DNA from: CAZUCE01 sp964619265
GTDB lineage: Bacteria; Planctomycetota; UBA1135; GCA-002686595
Assembly: GCA_964619265.1 (NCBI GenBank)
Contig: CAZUCE010000007.1
Location: forward strand, 62,001 to 126,000
Direction of reading: 5' to 3'
Length of the DNA stretch: 64,000 nucleotides
Part shown: in pieces, positions 8,109-17,100 of the stretch
Layout: every line of letters starts with the position of its first letter
Numbering within the stretch: the first letter of the stretch is position 1
Position numbers and translations under genes: made by a program
The notes under the pieces: model-generated
Database searches by the model: none
What the model saw: only the letters and a program-made list of their open reading frames with translations
Told to the model about the DNA's origin: nothing

Positions 8109-9122
8109 TCAGTCGCCGGTGGCGCTGTGTTCGAAGGCGGTGCGAACGAGATCGTCCGCGGAGACGCCGCTGGCTTCTCCTTCGTAGGACAGAACCAGTC
8201 GGTGACGCAGGGCTGGAATCACGACGGTTTCCATGTCTTCAGGGGCCACGTGAGCCCGGCCGTGCAGCAGCGCGTGGGCTTTAGCGAGTCTCAGGACGGC
8301 CTGGCCGCCCCGGGGGCTCGATCCGAACCGCACACCGGAGCGAATTGGATCGGGGGAGCGGTCCGATCTGGGGTCGGTGCTGAGTACCAGCCGCGCCGTG
8401 CGCTCAAGCCATTCGCTCGCGACCGGGACCTGCGCGGCGGCCTTCCGAGCGAGATCGAGATCTTCGCAGGTCAGGCATGGCTCGGGCATGGGCGAGGCTT
8501 GCCCGGTGGTGCGGCGGAGAATCTCGACCAGCTCGCGCCGGGAGGGAGCGGGCACCTGGATCTTGGCTTCGAATCGATCGAGCTGAGCTTCGGGCAGCGG
8601 ATAGGTGCCTTCCATCTCGATCGGGTTTTGGGTTGCGACCACGAAGAAGCCTTCGTCGAGCGCGCGAGAGCCGTCGAACAGCGTGACCTGACGTTCCTGC
8701 ATCGCTTCCAGCAGCGAAGCCTGAGTGCGCGGCGTGGCTCGATTGATTTCGTCGGCCAGCAGGACCTGTGTGAAGATCGGGCCGGGTTCGTGCCGGAACG
8801 TGCGCTTGCCGCCTTCGTCTTCTTCTAGGACGCGCGAGCCGAGTACGTCGGCGGGCATCAGGTCGGGCGTGAATTGAATGCGGCGAAACGCGAGTCCGAG
8901 GCCGCTCGCAAGACTCTTCACCAGGGTGGTCTTGCCGAGGCCCGGGGCGGACTCAAGTAGCACGTGTCCGCGTGCGAGCAGGCCGGCGAGCAATAGGTCG
9001 ACGACCTTGCGCTGACCAAAGAAGGCCTGCCCAATCGCATCGCGCAGACGGTCGAACGTCGCGCCCAGACGCTCGAGCGTGGCGGCGTCGATTTCAAAGT
9101 CGGCTGGCTTGCGATCGGTCAT
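8109..9122 (-). CDS. MoxR-family AAA+ ATPase
   Basis: A 337-residue AAA+ protein. The Walker A element SAPGLGKTTL lies at about residues 59-68 and the Walker B element VLLADEINRA at about 120-129. The sensor region FFVVATQNPIEMEGTYPLPE and the following LDRFE are hallmarks of the MoxR/RavA class. MoxR ATPases act as chaperones that help assemble or activate metal-cofactor or membrane complexes, usually beside genes for DUF58 and von Willebrand A proteins. None of those partners is seen here; the neighbours are a nitrilase-type amidase (25 nt downstream) and a HAD hydrolase (131 nt upstream), so the client is unknown. A tandem 14-nt repeat sits directly upstream of the start codon. Confidence 0.92.
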   Translation of the reverse strand: MTDRKPADFEIDAATLERLGATFDRLRDAIGQAFFGQRKVVDLLLAGLLARGHVLLESAPGLGKTTLVKSLASGLGLAFRRIQFTPDLMPADVLGSRVLEEDEGGKRTFRHEPGPIFTQVLLADEINRATPRTQASLLEAMQERQVTLFDGSRALDEGFFVVATQNPIEMEGTYPLPEAQLDRFEAKIQVPAPSRRELVEILRRTTGQASPMPEPCLTCEDLDLARKAAAQVPVASEWLERTARLVLSTDPRSDRSPDPIRSGVRFGSSPRGGQAVLRLAKAHALLHGRAHVAPEDMETVVIPALRHRLVLSYEGEASGVSADDLVRTAFEHSATGD

Positions 9123-9129
9123 GGAGCCC

Positions 9130-9157
9130 CTGAGTCTACGGATCTGAGTCTACGGAT
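9130..9157. repeat. Perfect 14-nt tandem direct repeat upstream of the MoxR gene
   Basis: The unit CTGAGTCTACGGAT occurs twice back to back, at 9130-9143 and 9144-9157, starting 8 nt upstream of the MoxR start codon (minus-strand gene start at 9122). It lies in the 5' leader, so it could be an operator, a leader structure or a simple duplication. Confidence 0.6.
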
Positions 9158-9253
9158 CTCGGGGCACGACGAGCAGCCCGTGGCAAAAGCCTTAGGCACC
9201 GGCTTCACGCCCGAAGCCAGCCCTGGGCTCGCTTTGCGTCTGTCCTGAAAGCG

Positions 9254-9958
9254 CTAGGTCCGGCCCTCGGCCGCGAGCCGCAGGATTTCGTCTCCGAGCT
9301 GCTCGAGGTCTCGGACGACCGGGAGGTCGCCCAGAGTCCGGCCCAGCCCGTCGACCAAGATCGCGCGCGCGCCGGCGCTGCGGGCGGCGCCATCCAGGAC
9401 GGCGTCATTTCCGGCGTGCAGCAAGTTCCCAATGGGAACCCCCGCACGCTCAGCGACCAGCTGGAAGAACGCCGGGTCCGGCTTCTCAACGGCCTCCAGT
9501 CCCGAACTGACGACGAAATCGAAGCACTCGGCCAGTTCGAGGCCGACCAGCAGGCGTGGCAGGTGCCCGCTCCAATTTGAGCCAACCCCGACGCGCAGGC
9601 CCTCTGCTCGCAGCCGATCCGGCAGCTCGCTGGCGCCGGGCTGCAGGCGGTAGGTCGCGGGATCCGAAAAGCGGCTGAACAGCTCGAGTTCCAGGCTGTG
9701 GAGTTCGGGGGCGGGTAGCTCGAGCAGGCTGTGGAAGATCCGCTCGATGAATCGCCGAAACCAGGGATCCGTATACCTGAACGCGCCGTCGATGCTCTGG
9801 GGCAACTCCTGATGCACACGACTCATCATTTCACCCATCTCCTGATCGGTGACCGCAAGCCCTCGGGAGCGGGCGGCTTCGGCGTAAATGGTGGCGCGCG
9901 AGGGGCGCTCGAAGGCGAGCGTGCCGCCAAAGTCGAGGCTGATCGCTTGAAGAAACAC
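9254..9958 (-). CDS. HAD-superfamily hydrolase
   Basis: A 234-residue protein if it starts at GTG 9958, which puts motif I (ISLDFGGTL) close to the N terminus as usual in this family; a frame open to 10006 would add 16 residues. HAD motifs are present in order: motif I DFGGTL (nucleophile Asp; the second Asp of DxD is replaced by Gly), motif II GVGSNWSG, motif III Lys in VEKPDPAFF, and motif IV GNDAVLDGAARSAGARAILV. The cap domain lies between motifs I and II and is helical, as in haloacid dehalogenase / phosphoglycolate phosphatase-like members. The missing second Asp is also seen in some dehalogenase-like and DUF-type HADs, so phosphatase activity is not assured. The substrate is unknown. 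The product is cytoplasmic. Confidence 0.82.
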   Translation of the reverse strand: MFLQAISLDFGGTLAFERPSRATIYAEAARSRGLAVTDQEMGEMMSRVHQELPQSIDGAFRYTDPWFRRFIERIFHSLLELPAPELHSLELELFSRFSDPATYRLQPGASELPDRLRAEGLRVGVGSNWSGHLPRLLVGLELAECFDFVVSSGLEAVEKPDPAFFQLVAERAGVPIGNLLHAGNDAVLDGAARSAGARAILVDGLGRTLGDLPVVRDLEQLGDEILRLAAEGRT

Positions 9959-10055
9959 GATGTGGGACCGGAGGAAGAAGACCAGGTGTTCGGACGTCGA
10001 ATCCAAGGCCGTACGATACGTTTGCGCCAGCGCCGACTAGCGCTTTAGTACTCGG

Positions 10056-11108
10056 ATGTCCCTCATCTCCTCCCAAATCGAACCCCGTGCACCGGCGAGC
10101 CGGGCCGCCGCTCGCCTCCGGATTTCTGCGTTGCTCGCTGTATCCCTGTTGGGCGTATCCCTGCTGGTCACAGTGTCCTGCACGACCTTCGCTCCACGGA
10201 CTCCGGCGGATCGAGAGGCCCAGTGGCGCGCCGCCGAGCTGGCGACAGCCCAGGAGGATTGGGCCTTGGCGGCTGACCTGTGGAACGAGATCCGGCGCGG
10301 CGATCCGCGGCCGGCGGTCAAACCGTACCTCGAGACGGCACGGGCCCTGATTCAGATCGACCGGCTTGACGATGCTCTGGCGATCTTGGAGGCCGCGGAC
10401 AGCGCGTTCCCCGAGCGAGGCGAGGTTCTGCTAGCGCGCGGCAGCTTGCTCGATGACATGGGCTTTGAGCGCGCGGCCGAATCCTCGCTCCAGGCTGCTA
10501 CTCGGCTGCGGCCGGACGATCCCAGCGTGTGGGTTGCCTTGGGCCATGTTCAACTCCAACTCGACAACCCGCAGATGGCTTGCGAGTCTCTCCGGCGCGC
10601 TGGGAGCCTCGGCTTCGAGACACCCGATGACATGGTGCTTTGCGCCCGAGCCGAACGGGCTGCCGGCGAGATCGACTCGGCGTTCTCGACCTACCGGCGC
10701 GTGATTGAAAGCGCCGAGTCGCCCCAGGTGGAATGGTGGGTCGAAGCCGCGGCTTTGTGCGCGGATCCCGATCTCGATCCGTTGCCTCTTGGGGGATTGG
10801 TTCTCTCACGAGAGTGGATCGCCGCGGCGCTTGAGGCGTTGCCGCAGGATCCCGAGGCTCATTTTGTCGCCGCCTTGTTGGACGAGCGGGCGGGCGAGCG
10901 CGAGCTGGCTGTCGAGCACTACCGGCGTGCGATCGAGCTAGACAACTATCACCTGGGAGCGACCAACAACCTGGCGCTGCTGTACTACGACTTGGGTGAA
11001 AACACAGCGGCGGTCGGAATGCTCGAGCGTGCCCTTTTGCTCGAGAAAGACACCCGCAGGCGTCAAGCGCTGCAGAACCTGCGGAGCCGAGCGCTCGAGG
11101 GGCGCTAG
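10056..11108 (+). CDS. TPR-repeat lipoprotein
   Basis: A 350-residue protein with an N-terminal basic stretch and a hydrophobic signal (residues about 22-41) ending in LVTVSC, a possible lipobox, so it is probably anchored in a membrane and faces the periplasm. The rest is built of helical tetratricopeptide-like repeats: DWALAADLWNEIRRGDP, DRLDDALAILEAADSAFPE, FERAAESSLQAATRLRPDD, and near the C terminus RELAVEHYRRAIELDNYHLG and NTAAVGMLERALLLEKD. TPR arrays mediate protein-protein contacts; a function cannot be deduced. It is divergent from the HAD gene (97 nt between start codons). No neighbouring gene clearly shares an operon with it. Confidence 0.8.
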   Translation: MSLISSQIEPRAPASRAAARLRISALLAVSLLGVSLLVTVSCTTFAPRTPADREAQWRAAELATAQEDWALAADLWNEIRRGDPRPAVKPYLETARALIQIDRLDDALAILEAADSAFPERGEVLLARGSLLDDMGFERAAESSLQAATRLRPDDPSVWVALGHVQLQLDNPQMACESLRRAGSLGFETPDDMVLCARAERAAGEIDSAFSTYRRVIESAESPQVEWWVEAAALCADPDLDPLPLGGLVLSREWIAAALEALPQDPEAHFVAALLDERAGERELAVEHYRRAIELDNYHLGATNNLALLYYDLGENTAAVGMLERALLLEKDTRRRQALQNLRSRALEGR

Positions 11109-11216
11109 GGCTCGCCGGCCGGTGCTGAGTTCTACGCCTCTGAAGTCCCGGCTGGCTTCCCGCAGATCGCGCGGCTGGACCGCCGGAGTTCTGAGCTCAG
11201 CTTGGCTGGTCCAGGA

Positions 11217-11459
11217 CTATTTTTCGGAGCGGATCTTGGCGATCAGCTCCTCGATTTCGTCGACCAGCGGATCGGTGAAGTCGTCTCCGAAATCGTTGGC
11301 GAGCACGTCGACTTCTTCGAAGGTGTAGCGGCCGGATTCGGGGTTGTAGGGAATGCCGTACTCCCACTTGTTGCCGTCGGTGGCAAAGATGGTGAGAGCG
11401 ATCTGATTGTCGCCCTCCACCGGCTCCAGGGTGTGTCGTTCGACTTCGTAATCCGGCAT
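11217..11459 (-). CDS. Small conserved-type hypothetical protein, paralogue of 32691-32918
   Basis: An 80-residue acidic protein starting at ATG 11459; a longer frame to 11636 exists, but its extra part is Arg/Pro-rich and does not look like a real protein. It closely parallels the 75-residue product encoded at 32691-32918: both have the core NPESGRYTFEEVDVLANDFG / DPRSGRWEFSERDLLARDFG, followed by DxxxDxxxxxIExxI, and a preceding strand. This suggests a small alpha-beta domain with beta strands followed by an acidic helix. No signal peptide. I do not recognise the family. Presence of two diverged copies supports both being real genes. Confidence 0.75.
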   Translation of the reverse strand: MPDYEVERHTLEPVEGDNQIALTIFATDGNKWEYGIPYNPESGRYTFEEVDVLANDFGDDFTDPLVDEIEELIAKIRSEK

Positions 11460-11659
11460 GGCTGGGAGGGGGGTCTCGTGAAGGACGCTCTTTGGAGAGC
11501 TGCCGAAGTCTACCCGGGACCCGGCCCGCAGGGGCCTTGAACCCAGCTGAAGCCAGGCGAGCCTTGGATCTTCGTTGGGAGCTGGCTTGAGGGGAAGTCC
11601 GCGGATCCGGGGCGGCGTTCGGCGGGCTCCACCCAAGTGGAGGTTAGGCTCTTCGCCCT

Positions 11660-12856
11660 GTGAAGAGCTCTTCCGAACGCCGGCCGAGAAAAGTATCGGA
11701 AGCTGGTCCTCCGGGCGCAGCGCGCGCGGAGCGCTGGACCTGTTTCGCTACGTGTGCCAACGGGCTCGAACCGCTCCTGCACGAAGAACTGCGTGCCCTC
11801 AAAGCGTCCAAGGTGGAGCGTCAGGTGGGGGGAGTTCGATTCGATGCGACCCTGGCCGAAGTGTGGCGCGCGAACCTGGAGCTACGGACGGCGACGCGAG
11901 TGTTGGTACGCCTTGGGCAATTCAGTGCACGGGATGCCGAAGAGCTGTATCGCGGCGCGGCCGGGCTGCCGTTCGAAGAACGTTGGGAGAAGGGCTCGGA
12001 CCTGTGGGTTTCAGCGCGGACCAAAGAATCGGAACTAGATCACACGCGGTTCATCGAGCAGCGCGTGAAAGATGCGGTATGCGACCGCTTGCGGGAGCGG
12101 GCCGGGGCTCGCCCAGATGTGAACAAAGACAACCCCGGGTTGCGCCTCGATGTGCACGTCTACCGCGACCGAGTGACCCTCTCGATGGACTCGAGCGGCG
12201 AGCCCCTTTTCAAGCGCGGGTGGCGTGTGCACCAGGGGCGTGCTCCACTTGCGGAGACTCTGGCGGCCGGCTGCGTGTTGCTTTCGGGTTGGGATCGACG
12301 CGCGCCGCTGGTGGATCCGTTCTGCGGATCGGGGACGGTGCTCATCGAAGCTGCCTTGCTGGCGCTGGGTATCGCGCCGGGCTCGTTCGGTCGTTCGTAC
12401 GGCTTCGAGCGCTGGAAAAAAGCTGCGCCCGGGGAGTTTGCGAAGCTGCGCCAGAAGGTTGAACAGGCGCGGGGCAAGGCCGGCAAGCTGCGGCTGATGG
12501 GTTTCGATCATCATCCCGAACGCGTTGCGCAGGCGCGAGAGAACGTGACCGCCGCGGGGCTGGACGGGATGATCACGATCGAACAGCGAGCCTTCGCCGA
12601 TTTAGAACTCAAACGCGGCTGGAACGCCTGGATCGTCTCGAACGCGCCCTATGGCCAACGGGTGGGAGATCGCGAAGGAGTTCTAGCTGTCCATCGCGAG
12701 CTGGGTCGCCGGTTGCGCGAGGAATGGGCTGGTTCGCATTTGGCGTTACTGGTGGGTTCACGCGAGCTGGGAGATGCGCTCGGACTGGACACCAAGCGAC
12801 TGGCCTTGTCGAACGGCGGGCTTGAAACCGAGCTTGTTTGTTACCGCTCCCAGTGA
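11660..12856 (+). CDS. THUMP-domain 23S rRNA-type guanine-N2 methyltransferase (RlmL-N/YpsC-like)
   Basis: A 398-residue protein starting at GTG 11660. After a basic, Ser/Arg-rich N terminus, residues about 25-165 form the ferredoxin-like/THUMP RNA-binding region (CANGLEPLLHEELRALK; VKDAVCDRLRE). The SAM-binding methyltransferase domain follows: DPFCGSGTVLIEAALLALG (motif I), GFDHHPERVAQARENV (acidic motif II/III) and VSNAPYGQRVGDREG. In the family the catalytic motif is NPPY; here it is NAPY, a conservative change at the second position. By family, it would add N2-methyl to a guanine of 23S rRNA, as RlmL's N-terminal methyltransferase does. It converges on mltA with a small hairpin between. 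Confidence 0.88.
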   Translation: MKSSSERRPRKVSEAGPPGAARAERWTCFATCANGLEPLLHEELRALKASKVERQVGGVRFDATLAEVWRANLELRTATRVLVRLGQFSARDAEELYRGAAGLPFEERWEKGSDLWVSARTKESELDHTRFIEQRVKDAVCDRLRERAGARPDVNKDNPGLRLDVHVYRDRVTLSMDSSGEPLFKRGWRVHQGRAPLAETLAAGCVLLSGWDRRAPLVDPFCGSGTVLIEAALLALGIAPGSFGRSYGFERWKKAAPGEFAKLRQKVEQARGKAGKLRLMGFDHHPERVAQARENVTAAGLDGMITIEQRAFADLELKRGWNAWIVSNAPYGQRVGDREGVLAVHRELGRRLREEWAGSHLALLVGSRELGDALGLDTKRLALSNGGLETELVCYRSQ

Positions 12857-12911
12857 CGGTGCCCGCCGCAAAATAGAGCAGCTCACTTTGGGTGGTGGCT
12901 GCGCTCGGTCT

Positions 12912-12928
12912 CGACGCCTCTGGCGTCG
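12912..12928. terminator. Hairpin between convergent genes
   Basis: CGACGCC at 12912-12918 pairs perfectly with GGCGTCG at 12922-12928 across a TCT loop. It lies in the 74-nt gap between the methyltransferase (plus) and mltA (minus). There is no clear T-tract on either side, so it is a plausible but unproven bidirectional terminator. Confidence 0.45.
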
Positions 12929-12930
12929 CC

Positions 12931-14133
12931 TCACGGGAGGTAATGAGGGACGAGTTCTTCGCGTAGGAAGAGGTAAACGAACTGGCCGGTGGAGCGCGTT
13001 CTTCCGGCCATTTCTCCGGCCGTCTCGCCGACGCCGACGTACACGTCGGCGCGACCGGCGGTTCGAATTCCGCCGCCGGTATCTTGGTCGAACATCAATT
13101 GGTAAAACGGGCGCTCGTCGGTCCCGCCGGTCGATAGCGTCGTCGCGACGAACACCGGAGCAGCACGCGGAAACAGTTGTTTGTCCGTGGCGAGCGTTCG
13201 ATGCGGCGTCACCGGGACGTTCAGGCTGCCGTGGGGCGCGTGATCGATCGGCGTGAAGAACGTGAATCGCTCATTTCGCCACAGGTAGTCGATCAGGCTG
13301 TCCGGGTAGTGGTTCGCGAAGTCTCGGATCGCGGGTAGGCGAGAGTCTTTCGCATCGAGCTCGCCGGCTGCGACCAGCACCTTGGCTAGCGAGGTGTACT
13401 CGCGCCCGTTGGTACCGGCGTAGCCGAAGCGCCGCATGCTGCCGTCGCCCAGTCGAACGTAGGCGGAACCTTGGACGTGAGCCAGGTAGGCATCGAGCGC
13501 CGAGGCGAGGTAGATGAGCTCGAGTCCGCGGCCCGCCAACAGGCGGTGCTCCTCGATAGCGCGACGTGAAGGTGTGTCGATCAGGCGACCGGACACTCGC
13601 ATGCCAAGCACCGTGCCATCCGGGGCCGACTCCAGCTCGGGCGGACGTCCGTACAGCGGATAGCGGAACGTATCGTTCGGTTGGAGTCGCCCATCCAGGA
13701 TCGGCGTGTAGTAAGCGGTAAACAGAGAATCTCCGCCGCGGCCGTTCCAGCCGGCGCTGCGGTAACCCTGGAATTCTCCGGCAACCGCCGCCGCAAAACT
13801 CTGTCCGTCGCGACACTGCTCGAGCAATTGCGCCAGTCGTTCCAAGCTGGCCGCGACGCGGCCGTGGGAGATCCCAGCGATCGGGAAGTGCGGCTTGGAG
13901 GATTCGAGTCGGATCCAGCTCCGGGAGTTCTCGAGGGCCGCGCGCAGACTTTCGAGGTCGTCGTAGGTTCCCGAGAGGTCGGGGAATTCCTCGGGCGGGA
14001 TCGGAATCAGCGCGTCGGCCAGCGGAGCTAGGGGCTGGCTGTAGTCCGGAGTCGAGGCGCAACCGGCGAAGCAGCTGCCCCACCAGGTGGCGATGATGAG
14101 AGCTATCAGGCGCGAGGAAATTCGAGGGTTCAC
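12931..14133 (-). CDS. mltA: Membrane-bound lytic murein transglycosylase A
   Basis: A 400-residue lipoprotein starting at GTG 14133: the signal segment ends in SCFAGC, a good lipobox. The MltA barrel domain contains FTAYYTPILDGRL and FRYPLYGRPPEL, and the 3D domain near the C terminus carries FDQDTGGGIRTAGRADVYVG, with the aspartates that include the catalytic acid. By family, it cleaves the MurNAc-GlcNAc bond of peptidoglycan with formation of a 1,6-anhydro ring, acting from the inner face of the outer membrane. It lies 36 nt downstream of the mechanosensitive channel gene, in the same direction as tkt and usp, so an envelope/osmotic-stress operon is likely. Confidence 0.93.
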   Translation of the reverse strand: MNPRISSRLIALIIATWWGSCFAGCASTPDYSQPLAPLADALIPIPPEEFPDLSGTYDDLESLRAALENSRSWIRLESSKPHFPIAGISHGRVAASLERLAQLLEQCRDGQSFAAAVAGEFQGYRSAGWNGRGGDSLFTAYYTPILDGRLQPNDTFRYPLYGRPPELESAPDGTVLGMRVSGRLIDTPSRRAIEEHRLLAGRGLELIYLASALDAYLAHVQGSAYVRLGDGSMRRFGYAGTNGREYTSLAKVLVAAGELDAKDSRLPAIRDFANHYPDSLIDYLWRNERFTFFTPIDHAPHGSLNVPVTPHRTLATDKQLFPRAAPVFVATTLSTGGTDERPFYQLMFDQDTGGGIRTAGRADVYVGVGETAGEMAGRTRSTGQFVYLFLREELVPHYLP

Positions 14134-14169
14134 GTCGCCGAGGATAGCGGCCGGCTTGCACGAAGTTCC

Positions 14170-17100
14170 TCAGGCAGGGTACTCGTCTTCCCAGTCGTCC
14201 TCTTCGGCCTCGCCGGCGGGACCGGCGGCCGCGGGGGGTGCGTCTTTGTGCTGGATTTGAAGCGCCGCGGGCGCGGTCCTCAGGTGCAGATCGCGCTGGG
14301 GGAAGGCGATCTCGAGTCCGGCTTCCTTGAAGGCCCGGTCGATGCCGGTGTGCAGATCGTTCTGGATGTCCACGATCGAGAGGCGCTCGGGGATGTAGAC
14401 GTCGAGCCTGAGGTCGAGCGCGCTGTCTCCAAATCCGATGAAGACTGCCTTCGGTTCGGGCTCGTCGAGCACGAGCTTTGTCTTGCCGGCCACTTCGACC
14501 ATCAGGCGGCGAGCGAGGTGCGTGTCGCTTCCGTAGGCCACTCCGACGCTGAGGGACATGCGCGAGACCGCATCGGTCAAGGTCCAGTTGATGAGCTGGC
14601 CCGTGACGAACTCTTTGTTGGGCACGATCAACTCGCGTTGTTCGTAGTCGAGCAGGGTGGTGGCTCGAATTCGGATTTTGGTTACTTGCCCCGAGGTGGA
14701 GCCAATGGTGACCCAGTCGCCGATCCGGACCGGCCGCTCGAACAACAGGATGAGGCCCGAGACGAAGTTGGCAAAGATCTCTTGGAGCCCGAACCCGAGT
14801 CCGACCGAAATCGCGGCAGCTAAGAACTGGACTTGATTCCAACCGATTCGGATCAGCGAGAAACTCGCGATGATCCCGGCTAGCGTGACGAGGTAGCGCA
14901 GAACGGTGGTGTAGGCGTACCGCTCTCCGTTGGTGAGGCGTAGTCGTTCAAGAATCAGGATGTCGAGCAGCGCGGGCAGCCGCCTGGCGGCAGCGAACGT
15001 GACTAGACCGGCGGCGATGGCGAGCAGAAGGTCCGCGAGCGTAACCGTGCTCCCGCCGGAGGCGAGGGACGGGTGCGTCACGCCGGAGCTTTGACCTGCG
15101 TCGGAAGTCAACTCCTCGGCTCCTTGAACCGACCAGAGGTCGATCTCGCGGAAGATGCCGAGCGCGGGCACCTCGCTGATCCAGATCAGATAAAACCCAA
15201 TCAGGCCCGCGACGGTGAACGCGGTGGCGACGAGCTGGCGAACCTGTTGGCTGACTTCGCTGAGGCTCGAGGCGGGTTCTTCAGCTTCGCTGCTCACGCT
15301 CGGGTCCTGACCAGCCTGACCCTGCTGGAGCGAGCGCCGCAGTCGCGCGACGGCGACCTTGCGCTTGGCAACCTCGACCATGCGCATGACGACTGCCTGG
15401 CTGAGGTATAGGCCGGCGACCAGGGCCAGCGTGGCCACCAAGGAGCCAAACAGCTGTCGCGCCGTGAACTGGTAGCCGAGTAGCGAGAGGCCGGCGAGCA
15501 AGATTGGCGCGATCAGCGCTGTTGTTCTCCACAGCCGGGCGAGCCTGCGCAGAAACGGACGATTCCGGTGAGCGTCGAAGGCCGGGTTCGCCGGCTCATC
15601 GCTCGAGTCGCCCTGCTTGTCGACGGGCGGACCGGTCAGGCCGCGGGCGAACAGGGCCAGCCACGCCATTTGGAACACGAAGACCATGCGTCCGAGCGTC
15701 GAGCCGAAGGCTTCGTTGCGCGGGCTGAATTCCAAGAGCCCGACGACCAGATGCGCCAGCAGGAACGGCCCGGTGAACAGAAACAAGGAGCGAGACAGAC
15801 GCTTGGCCCGCGTGAGGTCCCAACCCAAGTGCTGTTCGGCCAGGCCCTGCGCGCGAAAGCAGCGCTGGACGAATGCGAGGCCGAGCCATAGGAGAGCGAT
15901 GTTCGGCAGCAGCTCGCCGAGTCCGCGCAGGAACTCGAGCGAAATGTCCGCCTCTCGATTCGCCAGATCGACTCGTCTTCCAGCGAGGGCTAGGAGCGCG
16001 GGTAGCGGAGCAGCTAGAGCCAGCGCTGTTCCCAGGGAAAGAAGCAGCGGGCGATAGGCCGCAAGGCCCGGGCCCGCTTGAGCCACGCGCCGCAGGCGAA
16101 CAAGGAGTGCGCGTCCAGCGGCAACCAAGGTGACAAGTGCTCCAAGCCCCAGCGCCCAAGCCCCCGGATTGGCCTTCGCATCTCGGCTGAGCGCACCAGA
16201 GACCTCGCCCCAGCGGGCGGGCGAGAGCAGCCAGCGGACGGCGCCGGTCAGGTCGGTGACTTGGTTGGCTGGTTCGGTCGTGACGTCGGACAGGCCTTGA
16301 ACCAGAACGCGACGGTTGTCGGCGACCTTCTCTTTGCCCCAGGTCCAAGACCAGATAGGTGCGGCGGATTGGACCCATAGAACGCGTTCGTTGATGAACT
16401 GCGTGTAGCTCTCGGCCGTCTCGAGGTAGCGACTGTCGGCGAGTCGCAGGGCGTCGAGTTTCTCGATGAGCTGGGACAGGCTGTCATCGAGCGAGCGCAG
16501 CGTTTCGTGCTCGCGCTGTAGGTAGAGTTCGACCTCGGCCTGTTGCTCTGCCGCTCCGGACGGGCTCAGCTCGGACCCGTAGCTCTCGAGATACCTCAGC
16601 CCGAGCGTTTCGATGCGGTCGTCGGTAAATTCGGCCAGCGCTTCGCCCACTTCGCTCTTTCGAAGTTCGCGTAGCGATCCGGCGCGCTGGTCGATGGCCA
16701 ACCGGGATCGAATCGTCTGGAGGTCGGGCAGGCGGCTGCGCTCCTGGCGGAGCACGATCCCCATGATGTTGTCGAGACCAACGGCTTCGATTTTGGTTCG
16801 AGTGGACTTGAATCGCCGATTCAAGTCGTTCGACTTCCGGTCGGTCTCGGCTTGCTCCTCGGTGACTTCACCGATGCGTTGGGTGATCTCCTGGTTTTCT
16901 TCGGCGAGCAGGGCGATCTCGTTGGCGATCGGTTGGACCACCTGCGAAGCCGAAGCGGCCGCTCGGTTGGCGCTTTCGGCTGCGGCCCCTGCGGCTCGGT
17001 CGCGAGCTCCTTCCAACGCGATCTCCGCTGCCTGCTCAGAGCGATCTGCGGCAGCGGCAACCCGTGCGAGCTGTTCCCCGAGGAGTTCATTGAGGGGCGC

